Shown: positions 30,910 through 41,976 of the stretch, in pieces
Position numbering within the stretch: position 1 is the stretch's first letter
How the letters are laid out: the number at the start of each line of letters is the position of its first letter
The notes under the pieces: generated by a model
The model's database searches: none
What the model was told of the DNA's origin: nothing
Seen by the model: the letters and a program-made list of their open reading frames with translations, nothing else
NCBI GenBank assembly: GCA_038380795.1
Contig: CM076279.1
Location: forward strand, 1,565,001-1,629,000
Reading direction: 5' to 3'
Source of the DNA: Pyrocephalus nanus
Lineage: Eukaryota; Chordata; Aves; Passeriformes; Tyrannidae
DNA length: 64,000 bases
Position numbers and translations under genes: made by a program

Positions 30910-33900
30910 GGCCAGTGAGCAGGACGAGGTGACCGACAAAGCTCTGGCTGTCGAACCGGACACTGGTGGGTGTGATGGTCCCCTCAGCCTCCCCCAGGGA
31001 CAGCCATGCTCCCTTCCTCCAGATGATGTTCCTGCAGCATCCTCCTCAAAGGCAAAAGCGTTTTCCCCCTCCCCAGCTCAGCGTGACCGTGACCATCGCA
31101 GGCTCCAGCGTGGCCCCGCACGCTCTGTCTCGCCAAAATGCAAAACTCCACCACAGTGCACAAGTGGGCTGTGTTTTTCCGACCAGGGAACAGCGTTGGG
31201 GCCCTTTCATCACCTCCCTTTTGCACTTCTTTTAAAAATGATTTAAATTGGAGGCAATAGTGTTGAACCTCTGACACTCAGACGAGGCTCTGAATCACAC
31301 GCTCAAACTGCATCCATTTTCTGTAACCGCTTTGCTCGCAGCTCTTGTGGTTTGGTCTATTTTTTCCCCTTAGCGTTTGTTCTTTCCACTCTGTTTGCTA
31401 TTTGTGCCATCTCTGTTGAGATTTCCTTTAATTTTTTTTTTTGCCTCAATATAGGAGAGAGTGCTGGTGACCACTGAGGGTTCATTTCCCAGTCCTACTC
31501 CCGGTGCACTCCAAATCCCAAGACTTCCTTCCAGCCCTTCCTGAGCAGCAGCACCAAAAATGTGCTGGACTCTCATCCCCACGTCCATGGCCGAGGGGAA
31601 CACACAGGAGAGGAAAGTCAAATTCCAGATTGCTCAGCAGAAAGTTAAAACCAGCCCCTGTGGAAAGGGGCCAGGCAATAATCTCACAGTGTGTGGGGGA
31701 GAATGGCAGCGAGAGTCACCCTCGGACCGGGATGGAGCAGGAGCTGCTTGCACCCACTCAGCCTCCAGCCCCTGCATTTACAGCCCTGAGCCTGACCCAG
31801 CTGAATGAAAATACTTGTGGGCAGCAAAAATAGCTGGTGCTGAAAACCTGTGTCTGCTGAGGGTGGGGAGTGCCGGGAGTTCCTCGGTGGCTGTGGCCGC
31901 TCGTCAGAACCTGCAGCACAGAGAGAAGAGGTGGTTGCTCAGTGTGCCATGGCTGGGCTGCTCCTGCTGCTGCCACGCAGAGCCCAGGCACCCCTCAGCC
32001 CCTCAGCCCCTCAGCCACAGCCCAGGGACTCTGAGGATGCTGGGGAGCAGCTCAGCCAGAAACTGGCCTTTTTTTGGGGGGGAAAAAGGATGCATCGTGT
32101 GTTTAATGGGATTTCTACTCCCTCCCTTGGGACAGTTTTGTGGTGCCAAGTTAGGAGTGGGATCATGTGGAGCCGCCGGGGCTGCTGATTTTATGGCCCC
32201 TTCACAAAGCAGGATGTTGCCCCGTGGGTGTGTGAACGTGCCAAACTCCGTATCAGCTGGCAAGATCCACTTAAACCACAGAATCTGGCTTGGTGGTTGA
32301 TGCTGGGGAGGTGTGGGATGGCAGGGCCACACCAGTAGCTGTGTGGGTCACAGAGGTGCCTGGCTCACCCCATCCCAGGTTTTACAGCCCAGCAGCAGCA
32401 CTGGCCAACAACAAGGTCCCAGAAGCTGCTGCTGCTGCCTCACTCCTTTATTTTTTGGTGCCTCCAGGGCCAGCTCCTGGAGCCCATGTGGAAATGCTTG
32501 AGCAGCCATTCTAACCTTTGGGCTGCAGTAATTAGCCTCACATGGCATCTGATCTGCAACATGTGGCCCAGGCCATTACTCTGCTTTAGCTGCTTGTTAG
32601 GCCCTAATCTCTGTTTGATTTCAAGGTGAAACCGGTTCCAGTTTCCTGGGGTTTCTCCAGTGACTGCAGGGGTGCTGCCCCTTCCATCCTGCCTGTGTCC
32701 CACAGCCCAGCCCGTGTCCAGGAGGAGGAAGGAGGCAAAGATCACCTGCTGAACCCGCTCCCCCAGGTACTGTCCCCGTCCCCATCTCGTGATGCTATGT
32801 GGGAAAGCGAGGTGACACTGGGTTATATTCCATCCTTATTGATCTGAGATGTCCCTGGGCTCATTTAGGAGCAGGTGAGTCCTGCTTACCTCGAGAGGAA
32901 GGTTTGCATCCTCCTTGCTCGCTCCTGGGTGGGTGCGTTATAAATGGACCCACTTGTTGTTCCAGATGGTCGGAGCTTTCCCTGTCAGCCTCGCAGTTGG
33001 TTTCCCTTCTGCACTAATTGAGACCAGAAATCCAATTAGACCATAATCCTGTCCTTTTTGAAGTCCCTGGCTGCAGCATCACATCATCTGAGAGGGTGGA
33101 TGTTGTGCTGGTGATGGGACCAACCAGCCGTGGTGAAACCTTCCCCGGTGCAGACAATGAAATGCGTTTTTAGGATCCATCCATTGCCATCCCTGTCAGG
33201 AACCGGCTCCTGCTGGGCTGGGCTGTTCCTGTGAGGGATGGCAGATGTTCAGAGCGGGGCTGGGGTGTGCCCAGCCTGCCCTGCTCGTGCTCAGGCACAG
33301 CCCCTGCCCTGGAAGGGGCTCGGGTTTATTTGCACAGATGAGCTGGGTGAGGGGAGGGGGGTGGGTATTCCAGAGAGGCCCCTTTAGGCAAAATCCCCAA
33401 AAGGTGCTTGTTTTTAAGTGGCTTTTTCTTGATTCAGGGATCTTGGGGGGTGGAGAATTGCTGTTGCTGACTCTGGTATGATTTGTGTGGTGCCAGCCTG
33501 AGGAGCTGGGCACGGCTCTGTGGCTCAGCACGGGGCCAAGCGAGTGGTGCTGGCAGTTAAAGTTGTGTCTTTAAAACATGGCAGTGCCCTGGAAATCACT
33601 CTCCTTTCAGTGCATCCAGCATATGTGTATGTTCTATATATTTTTAACATGAATATTTATACACACACACTTGGGTTTGTGTGTGCTTGGCAGAGACTTT
33701 GAGGAGTTTAGGTAGGTGTGCCATCATTGTACTGGGAGAATAATGCTGAAGTTAATGCTCATGGATCAGGCTCAGGCCTTGCAGGGTCAGTGGTTTCTGA
33801 GCTGAGGGACATCAGTGATGGCCCCTGAGCTGTGAAGAGGCTCCTGGAAGCTCCAGGCTGGCTGATCACACATGGTTGGTGCTGCAAAACCGAATTGCTG

Positions 33901-33965
33901 CCAAGCAATCAGATAAAACCCCATCCCTTGGATTTCAGCTGGTGGTTTGGGCATCTGCTGCCTCA
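30910..33965. other. Gene-free interval
   Basis: Unique sequence. Seen: T run near 31431-31441, three CCCCTCAG units at about 31990-32015, and CA/GT tracts at 33657-33686. Overlapping frames around 31800-32330 have no recognised product. Confidence 0.5.
33657..33686. repeat. (CA)n and (GT)n in inverted arrangement
   Basis: ACACACACAC is followed after TTGGGT by TTGTGTGTGC, so the two dinucleotide tracts are complementary and can fold into a short hairpin with a loop of about nine bases. Confidence 0.75.
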
Positions 33966-33969
33966 GAGT

Positions 33970-34030
33970 AGAATCACAGGATCATTAAGGGTTGGAAAAG
34001 ACCTCTGAGATCACCAAGTGCAGCTGTTAA
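33970..34030 (-). mobile_element. CR1 LINE 3' tip, minus strand
   Basis: GAATCACAGGATCATTAAGG followed by GTTGGAAAAGACCTCTGAGA and TCACCAAGTGCAGCTGTTAA is a clear reverse-complement CR1 tail of the AAAAGACCTCT subfamily. Confidence 0.92.
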
Positions 34031-34034
34031 CAGC

Positions 34035-36320
34035 AGACAAACTGCTTTGGGCTTGGCATTAACCCTGGGCTTGAGCTGGGGCTCTGGGCACGTTCTTCTG
34101 AGCCTTTGAGGAGCATAGGAGCTGCAAGCTCAGGCAGCTCAGATCAGCTGCATCTCCCTCTCTGCTTCTATCTCCACAGAAAAACAGGAAACAGCACCAA
34201 ATTAGCTCTGCTGCTGAGCCTCCCCAAAGCCACAACACGGCAATTGGAGGCACCACATTGGCTTTTTCCTGCCCTGCAGCAGCAGAGCATTGGGCCAGCA
34301 GTTGGATTTGGTGTCTCAGCCTGATGTTGTGGAGGAAAGCAAGGAGGGAAAAAAATGAAGGGAGAGGTTTTAAGCTCAGGGCCTCCCATTGCATTGTTAT
34401 TATCCTTTTCCCATCCCGGAAAAAAGAATCAAAAATAGCTCCAAACCCACTTTTCTGCAGGACTAAATTAGACTGAAGCCATGGCAGGAACAAAACTGTC
34501 CAGCTCGAGGTGTTTTACGCCTCGTTGGGCAAGACAAAGTCCTGTTGACTTTGAGAATTGGAGTGCTCTGGTGGGGCTGGGCTCCAGCCACAGCTCTGGA
34601 GGGTTCAGGGATGGGTTTCCACAGGGAGTGGAGCTGTGGCCATATCACACCTTCTGTGGCTTGGCACATCCCACGCAGTGACACGAGTGCTCCAGCATCA
34701 CTGGAGTGCTTTTAGGTGGTTGTTGTGTGGCTCTGCCTTTGTCTGATTAAAGAAACCCGAGCAAACCTCAAAACCCAACACAGCAAAACACGATAATTTG
34801 AGCTGGGACTGTTTCAGCCATTAATTTCAAGTGTGTTTTCTGCATCAGCAGAGGAAAGAACATTCTTGTACCTGGGCCATCCGTGCTTGTGGGAACGATG
34901 GTGTGAGGGTGTGAAGCCCAAATGGCTGAGGAATGAGATGAAGGAAGGGAGGGAGTCCAAATTTTCTGGGAATCCAGAAACTTGTGCAAAAGGGAAAGAT
35001 GAAAAAATGGGTGACTAATTCTGGGAAGGTTTATGAAAGACAATTAAATCCAAAAGATAGAAACACAAAGCCATGCTGTGCTGGTTTAGGAAGGAACAAT
35101 TTTCCCCAGAAGGGTAAGGAATTCTTAGGGAATAGGGATGAAGCCTCCCCAGCTGTGCACACCTCCATTGCTCTGCTCCGACTCATCCTGTCTCCAGAGT
35201 GAAGAGGGTCCTGTTAAAATGCAATTTGCCTTTTAAATTGTAAATTTCAAGTGATTTCTGGTACATAAAACGAGGCAAACATAGAGGGATTAATCCTTTA
35301 TTTTACCAAGAAGTTTTGTTTCTCCGTCCTGCACTTCCATTGTTTCCCAGCCTGCTGATTCCTTCAGCCCTGATTCTCCAGTGGCAAAATTCCCCTTATG
35401 CCTGTGAGGTGACCCATGATTTGACTTGTTTGCTCTTGGCTGTTCTGCAAATAAGCCTCTCTCCCAGCTGCCCTGTTTGGGGATGCCTTAGTTTGGATGT
35501 TAACTCTGATGATGTAAATAGAACCTCAACCCTGCCGTTTCTTGGGAAAAAAAAAAAAAGAATTGCGGGCAGTGCAAGGGTAGGAGAAGTGTTTGTGCAG
35601 AGGATGGACCTTGGTGTGGTCCAGTTGAGGCTGGTGCAGCTTTAGGCTCTGGTGGGGACCTGCTGGTGAGGGTGGTCCCCAGTGGGACCCACAGCTCCCG
35701 GAGCAGGTTCCCCTGGACCCAGACATGGACCAAACTCTGCCACCCAGGGCTGCCAGATTCTCCCACAGCTTTGGGCACAGTGACTGACACACAGGGGAAG
35801 CCCTCAGGAGGACTAAATTCTTCTGTAGCCCGTCAATGAGCTTCTAATCCCTTCACTCCCATAAAATCTCAGCTGCAGCTGCCGCTGTCTGTGCATTCCC
35901 ACCGGCCACGGAGCCCCCTCCCTGAGCATCTGTGTGTGTGCTCAGGCTGTGCCAGTGCCACACCTCTCTCAGCAGAGAAAGTGTCATTGCAGACTTGCTT
36001 TTTCTTTCTTTTCCCTTTTCCTCCCATGTAACGTAGAACAAGCAGACACCCGGCACCGTCCTCAGCTCCGGCTCTGATGCAAACTTTTTCCACCTGGCCA
36101 AGCTGGGCATTCGAAAATATAAATAAATATGAAGAGAAAAGGGGGAAAAAAAAAAAAAAAGGAAGCTGTCAGTAGGGATATTTTTACCCTCATGACACAG
36201 AGGAGTGTGACACACTCCGTGCTCTCAGTGGGTGGGTGCAGGGTTGTTTCATGTTGTTCTTGTCGCCAGGCCCAGCATTACAAGTGTCCCCGTTATTAGT
36301 GGTGTGTGGCTGGTCCCATC
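34035..36320. other. Gene-free interval
   Basis: Unique sequence. An AT-rich stretch at 35215-35310 includes the palindrome GGATTAATCC (35287-35296). A runs lie at 35547-35559 and about 36147-36161. No gene or transposon recognised. Confidence 0.5.
35287..35296. promoter_or_regulatory. Palindromic GGATTAATCC (OTX/PITX/CRX-type core)
   Basis: TAATCC is the core bound by K50 homeodomain proteins. Here it occurs on both strands as an overlapping inverted pair. A specific 10-mer is expected less than once in 64 kb, but no other regulatory evidence is present. Confidence 0.25.
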
Positions 36321-36329
36321 CTGCCACGA

Positions 36330-36380
36330 GGGGCTGGGGGGGGTGCAGGTGGGTGCTGGGGAGGCTTTGGTGGGTGGGTG
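36330..36380 (+). other. G-quadruplex candidate
   Basis: GGGG-CT-GGGGGGGG-TGCAGGT-GGG-TGCT-GGGG followed by GGTGGGTGGGTG gives more than four G runs of three or longer with short loops on the plus strand. It lies about 350 bases upstream of the TATA box at 36711, where promoter-proximal quadruplexes are common. Confidence 0.5.
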
Positions 36381-36704
36381 TTGAGCTGCAGCCCCCTGCT
36401 GATGGTGCAGGGGTGTTTTTTTTGCCACGGAGCATCGTTGGGATGGGGGGCTCCAAATGAAGGGCATTTCATTGCTTTGCAAGTACCTGTTTTGCTCAGG
36501 CATGTCCATCTGAGTTGGAATTGATAAAATTCCATCTTCCCATGTCCACCTGTCCATCTGAGGGGTCCTGGCCCTCAGGTGGTGGTTCTGGAGATGGAGG
36601 GAGCAGGGACCACACATGTGTGGGAGCCAGGGAGGTGGGATGGAGGTGGCAGGGGCTGATGCCGGCCAAGGTCTGACAGACTCGTACATGAGCCCGTGGT
36701 TTTA

Positions 36705-36830
36705 TAGCCCTATAAAAGGCAGCTGACAGCAGAGGTTCTGATTTTGGAGGCTCCAGCCCAGCTGGGAGGAGTCAGCCCCGTCTCCCGGCGCCGGAGCCGC
36801 GTCTGCCGGTGCTGAGCCGTGACATCAGGA
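36705..36830 (+). promoter_or_regulatory. Candidate core promoter (TATA box, CpG-rich leader)
   Basis: CCCTATAAAAGGC carries an exact TATAAAA at 36711-36717, which would place initiation near 36740-36746. Downstream, 36774-36812 is dense in CpG (CCCGGCGCCGGAGCCGCG). An ATG at 36830 has A at -3 and G at +4, the preferred vertebrate context. It opens a frame of about 104 codons to 37144 that runs into the CTCCCCTTCAT repeat and matches no known family. The signal could be a real promoter for a noncoding or lineage-specific transcript, or coincidence. Confidence 0.35.
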
Positions 36831-37144
36831 TGGGAGAGCCAGGCTGGGATTCCCGGTGTGCCAGAGGGCAGGAGCCAGGGCCTCACCATGGCACTGCCAG
36901 GGCCCTGCCAGCAGCTCTGGGCTGCTGCTGCTCCCCTGGCTGTCCCCTTGGACATGGTGCAGGGCTTGGAAGGGAGTGTGAGCACCTCGCTCTGCAGGGC
37001 GGGCACATCTCCCCTTCATCTCATCTCCCCTTCATCTCATCTCCCCTTCATCTCCCCTTCACCATCTCCCCTTCATCTCCCCTTCACCTCCCCCTGCCCT
37101 GGCTTTGCTGCTGGGGGCTGCAGGGAGCTGGCAGGGCAGGGTGA
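36830..37144 (+). CDS. Hypothetical small open frame behind the candidate promoter
   Basis: About 104 codons from an ATG in good Kozak context, 113 bases after the TATA box, to TGA. The first ~60 residues are rich in G, A, P, C, R and H. The later part is the translated pyrimidine repeat at 37006-37095 (S, P, H, L, I, F repeats). No signal peptide, domain or motif is recognisable. Overlapping frames of similar length exist, so the reading may be fortuitous. Reported only because of the promoter context. Confidence 0.12.
   Translation: MGEPGWDSRCARGQEPGPHHGTARALPAALGCCCSPGCPLGHGAGLGRECEHLALQGGHISPSSHLPFISSPLHLPFTISPSSPLHLPLPWLCCWGLQGAGRAG
37006..37095 (+). repeat. CTCCCCTTCAT pyrimidine-rich tandem repeat
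   Basis: Six copies of CTCCCCTTCA separated by TCTCAT, T or CCAT, giving a 10-16 base period. The plus strand is almost purely C/T with scattered A. Copy number is likely variable. Confidence 0.88.
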
Positions 37145-38895
37145 GGCCAGCTGAGCTGCTGGCACACCAGCACGGTGGGCAGAGCTGGTGCAGAGCTGAC
37201 AGAAGGCAACAGGAGCACAGCCTGGTCCACAGCTGGTTCCCTGCCGTGGCCTCTCGCTCCTGGGTTTGCTTTCTCTTCCCTGACACTTCTCACCGTATCC
37301 ACTCATTCACTCCAGTGCTGTTTGGGACCTGAACACCTTTCTGGAGCCGGGCCAGGTGACTTGGCCCAGGTCCCTTCTCATGCTCAGCACTTGCTCATGG
37401 ATGGCTGCCACCATCTCTGGAGGCCTTGGAGGGACTGTGAGGTAGGGCTGCAGGAAAAAACAGCTTGAGATCTACTTGCTATGGAAGCTTGGAGGTTTCA
37501 AATCAAGGCAGGGGCAGGGCTGGGGCTGCACCCTCTATTCCCAGTTACACTTGGGACCATCACAGAGAGTTTGCTGGGGTGAAAGGTTTGATCTTGGACT
37601 CAGGGATGCTCCATCTTAACCAGACTTAGTTACCAGCTCAGAAACCAGGCAAGTGTCCCCCTCATCCCAAAGCAAAGCAAAGGCAGTGAGGAGAAGATAC
37701 AGACTTGGAAAAAGGAGGATCAACCTTTTAAAGGAGTTTGTCTATAAAAGGAGGAACTAACCCCTAGGAAATGTTTGACTCCATGGGTTTGTTCTGTCGA
37801 GCTGAAAACTGGAGGAAATTTGTCTTTTGACCCAATTTTACAGGAGAGATGGGGAAACTTACTGTAAAAACCCTGGGATGAGGGATGTGCTGCCTCATTG
37901 CCTGTTACCTGTGGGGCAGCCCGGAGTCTCTGGCTCCGGCTGGAAGCTGTGCCACTGGAAACCAGGGAAAGGAAAGGGAAAGCCAAGCCCTGAGCTCTCC
38001 CTTTCTCCCACTCAGGCTGCTCAGGAATGGCCCTGATCCCCCACCACGACCAATGGATCCTGGCTCTTTTTTTATGGAGACTCCCCACCGAGGTAGACGC
38101 CAGTTAAAAGGTTACTGCCCAGCTGTGAAATATGTAGACAGGGTAACAGCTCGATGGCGGGGTGACCTCATATCTCATATTTATTGACTAAATGTGGCTT
38201 GAACTAGTCACCACTAGTAAAATAAACCACAGCCCCAAGTACTGCAGGAATATTCCATGGCAGACAGACTCCTAGTTCCTTGTCACACTCTTTCTTTCGC
38301 TTGAAATTAAAAAAAAAAAAAAGCTTGTTACTAATCTAGTTCCTTTTACAAGGCAGGTCCTGCAGAAACCCTTTCAGTGCAGGTTTGCTTTTTCCTCTGA
38401 GGAGAGCTGTGAATCTCTCTGTGTTTGCTCTGATGGACAGTGAAGAACAAACCCTCTGGGTTATTTTTTTGATAATATTCATCTCAAGAAAAAGCTTGGT
38501 TGGACTGGGACAGATGCATTTGGCTTTAACAGAGAGATCTGGGGTCAAGTGGCTTTTTTGTGGCTTCTGTGTCCATGTGCCCTTTCAGGGATGAGAAATA
38601 GCCATGAAAGATCAGGAGACTGCCTTTGGCCCTGTCTGCCTGCAGAAATTGGTGTGGTATCTTTAAAGTGATTAATTTCTGACTTTGGTGGTGAGTTAAA
38701 CCCATTCAGCATCAGAGATGTTCTCCTGAGCATCTCCAGCTTACCCACAGCCACCGTGCCCAGCAGGGATGGGAGAGTCAGGAAAAGCCTGACTTCAGCT
38801 TTAGGTGATATCTGCCTAGATCCTTCTGTGGTGAAACACTCAAAATCTGTGCAAAATGCTGCAGTAGTAGCTTTAGGTGCCCAGTGCCAGGTACA
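37100..38895. other. Gene-free interval
   Basis: Unique sequence. A possible very degraded minus-strand MIR end lies at 37830-37861 (CCCAATTTTACAGGAGAGAT then GGGGAAACTT resembles MIR CCCATTTTACAGATGAGGAAACTGAGG), but it is too short to call. A run at 38309-38322. No gene recognised. Confidence 0.45.
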
Positions 38896-38901
38896 AGATC
38901 C

Positions 38902-39062
38902 AAGGGCTGCCCAGGGCAGTGGTGGAATCCACATCCCTGGAGGGATTTAAGAGATGTGTAGATGTGGCACTTGGGGATATGGTTTAGTGGTGGCCCTGGC
39001 AGTGCTGGGTCAATGGTTGGACTTGATCTCAAAGGTTTTCCCAACTGAAATGATTTGGTTTT
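38902..39062 (+). mobile_element. CR1 LINE fragment, 3' end, plus strand
   Basis: AAGGGCTGCCCAGGGCAGTG, GTGGAATCCACATCCCTGGA, GGGATTTAAGAGATGTGTAG, ATGTGGCACTTGGGGATATG and TTGGACTTGATCTCAAAGGT, then TTTTCCCAACTGAAATGATT. This belongs to the CR1 subfamily with GATGTGGCACTTGGTGCCATGG, distinct from the copy at 5680. Confidence 0.93.
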
Positions 39063-39064
39063 CC

Positions 39065-41790
39065 AGCTTTGCTGTTGTGACAGTGGTTGTGCACCTTCAG
39101 CACAAAGAAATGGGAGAAAACTGTAACTGGAACACTTGGGAGCAGCAAGGAGAGTTCGTGATTCTGGTGCTGTTCGGCCAGGAAGGAGAAATTCAGTTTG
39201 TAGCATCCCTGGCACCCCCATTTCCCTGGGCCTGTCTGTCCTGACTCAGCACCAGCCCTTTGCAGCAGCCCCTGGCCGTGCTGAGCCAGGCTGGGCACAC
39301 ACAGCATCCCCCTCCTCAGTCCCCCCAAAATCACCGGCCAAGCGGCCCAAAACCCTGGGGGGTGTTGTAAACTGTCTGTGCTGGGGTTTATTGGCTCAGG
39401 GGGGTGTCTGGGGGCCCGGGGTGGTGGGACCCCCATGCCCTGGAGGGTCTGGGCCGAGCCGCAGGTGTTGCTGTAACGCACTGCCCGGCATCGCCCGCGC
39501 CGTCAAACCCGTGAGGCAGAGTTTCCCTTCGGAGATTTACGTGCACACGGAGGGGGAGTATTGGAAAAAGGAGGAACTTGGCACCGGGATGGGATACAGA
39601 TGTTGCAGCTGTGAGCCCGGGCTGGGAACAGGCTCGGAGCTGAGCAGCCCTGCGTGGCTGTATGGTCGAGTCACGGCGCAGAAATCCCCTCCCTCACCCA
39701 CCAATTTCTCAGCTAAACTCATTAAAGAGGCTCAAAATTACTCAAAACTCCCAGCCTCAATGAGAATGGTTGTTTGGAGGTTCCTGGGGACATGCAGAGG
39801 TGGTACCTAGGCTGGTCTAGGTACTCCTTGGTCACTTCACCTGGGATCTTATGCTAATTGTTATCCTGGTTAATTTTTTTTCCAAGCTGATGTATGGGGG
39901 GATAATGAGGGACAGAGAAAGGGGAGGGAATGGCCTTGTTAATGCTCTGTAGAGATAATGGTCCCTGCTTCTGGCTGGGGGGAGCTTTGCCAACAACAGA
40001 AGGATCTTTCCCTGCTGATACGACACCCGTTCTTCCCTAGAAAATTGGGTTGTGGGACTGAAGTGTTCTCTCTTTCCTCTTTTCTTTTTGAGGTAGGAAT
40101 AAATAACTGTGTTTCCTACTGTCTGCGTTAATATTCTGATAGGTGAGCAGGGTTTGCAGACCTTGTTGGGGTGGTTTTGTGCTGCTTGATTCCATCTATG
40201 CCCTGGTTGTCCCAGTTTTTCAGCACCAAAGCAGCCACCCCTGGAATGGGGCGGCCAACAAGCGCAGTTTGGGGCCGAAGCCGTCACATTTCCTGCTTTC
40301 CACCTGAGCTCATAAATCACACCAGAGCCTGGATTAAAGCTTAGCTTGGATTCACTGGCAGCTCTGCTGTTTTCACTGAACCTTGCAGTGATTTGGATGG
40401 GAGCTGAAGATTTATGCATATTTGCAGAGCCCACGGTTCCAGGTCACAGCTTGGACCGAGGCATTACCAGGGGATCGCTGCTTCCCCCAGCGTCTTTGGT
40501 GGCCTCATCTGCAGCAAGAGGTTGCTTGGAAAATGCATCCAGTGCTTATCTCCCCGCTGAGCCTCCTCCTGAGTAGCGAGAGACTCGAGAAAAACAAGCC
40601 CAAAAATGCTGATATCAACATTGCTCAGGAAAAACGGGACCTGTCCTCGTTCTTAACTCGGGCAGTGTCAGATGAAACAGTGCTGGGAAGAGCATATGGG
40701 CAGATGGTGAGGAGAAAATGAACAGTGGGGCTGATTACAGGTTTTATGTTGCTTTTCTGATCTCAAGACACGCAAACAGGAGTCACAGAAACCCCAGCTC
40801 TGTGTCCCTGAGCGGGCTGAGATGATGGCAGTGCTTGGAGCAGGGTGATAACCCCCAAAAAAAATCCTGTCCCAGGGCAGTCCCTCCCTCAGGAAAGGTA
40901 ACTTGGATCACCAGCTGAGACACCTCAGCCCTGGCTCCCTCGTGCCAGCCCACAAACACATCCCTGCACAGCCACACGTGTTCCCTCACCCGCCGATCTC
41001 CAAACCTGCTCTGGAGGAGCTGGAGCTGTAACAATATGGCAGTAAAAAATAATGAAATGCCATCATAAAAAAAAAAAAAATATGTGGAAAAGCAATTATT
41101 TATTTATACCTTGGGAACTAGGAATAATACACCTGTCTGGTGGGGATGGCTGGCACAAAGCTGGCATTGCATAGTGGTACTTAATAATTTTTTACCACAC
41201 TTTATAGGCTCTTTCCTGCAATTAATGCTAAATAAAATCAACATTTCTCCAACTAGCGTTTCTGGCTCTCATTAACTCCCTTCTTGCCATTCACCATCTC
41301 TTTCCCTCTCAGTATCTTTTCTGCTTTGTGTTTATCTTCTAAATTTCTCTTTGCCCTTCACTTCTCCCAGGCTTTGGTCTGTGGCAGCTTCAAAGGACCT
41401 GCTCCCTAATTGAATTAGCTGAGATTTGGTGCAGGATCATCCCAAAATGTAAGGTTTGGCAAGGACTGCTCCTCCAGGTGGAACACAGGCACGTACCCAA
41501 GGTGCAGGATGAGCCCCAGAGCCCTGGCATGAGGGTGGGAGGCAACACCATCCCCTCCAGGCTGATCCCACAGCTGGAAGGGCAGCAAAGCAGCTGGAAC
41601 CACAAAAAAACCTCTGGAGGACCTGAGGGGTGGCCATGGAAGAGAAAGGCTGGGAGTTGAGAGTGTCATCCTCTCCAGTGAGCTGGAAGGAAATGAGAGT
41701 GTGAAGGGAAAGGTTATTGATGGTGCTGGGAGGGGATTTCGGGACAAAACTGGTCCTGAGCTCTGCCCTGAATTAATTATCTCTCTCTGT
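39065..41790. other. Gene-free interval
   Basis: Unique sequence. GC-rich chance frames occur at 39136-39810 (224 codons, no recognised product). The 39840-40440 stretch is AT-rich and repeat-free. A run at 41068-41080. No gene recognised. Confidence 0.45.
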
Positions 41791-41798
41791 TTGTTTAG

Positions 41799-41970
41799 GA
41801 AGGAGAAGCTTCAAAGACTCAAAACGACCAAGAGCCTCTCCTGCTTTTGCCCTCACTCCTCGAAATTCCAGCTGATTTCCAATGATTTGGAAAGTGATTC
41901 CAAAGTGGTTTCAGCACTTTCACTGATGTGAGCCTGGAGGATGACACTCCCTGCAGCAACACTGACACAG
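41799..41970 (+). ncRNA. Exon-like segment, probably noncoding
   Basis: Preceded by a strong 3' splice-site consensus: pyrimidine-rich CTCTCTCTGTTTGTTTAG ending at 41798. Followed by a strong 5' splice site, CAG then GTAAGG, at 41968-41976. The 172 bases between have a stop in all three plus frames, so an internal coding exon is excluded. A noncoding-RNA or UTR exon remains possible. Splice consensus alone occurs by chance in 64 kb. Confidence 0.25.
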
Positions 41971-41976
41971 GTAAGG

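Noticed and set aside
35075..35160. Start of an endogenous retroviral LTR (TGTGCTGGTTTAGGAAGG)
   Set aside because: Only the first dozen bases resemble passerine LTR starts; no polyadenylation signal, opposite LTR, primer-binding site or target duplication is seen.
36236..36689. Overlapping 70-146-codon frames on both strands
   Set aside because: They are mutual shadows in a G-rich segment around the quadruplex candidate.
37830..37861. MIR fragment on the minus strand
   Set aside because: Only about 30 bases resemble the MIR end (CCCAATTTTACAGGAGAGAT); no core or head is recognisable nearby.
39136..39810. 224-codon plus-strand frame
   Set aside because: GC-rich with overlapping minus-strand frames, non-ATG start likely, no domain recognised.
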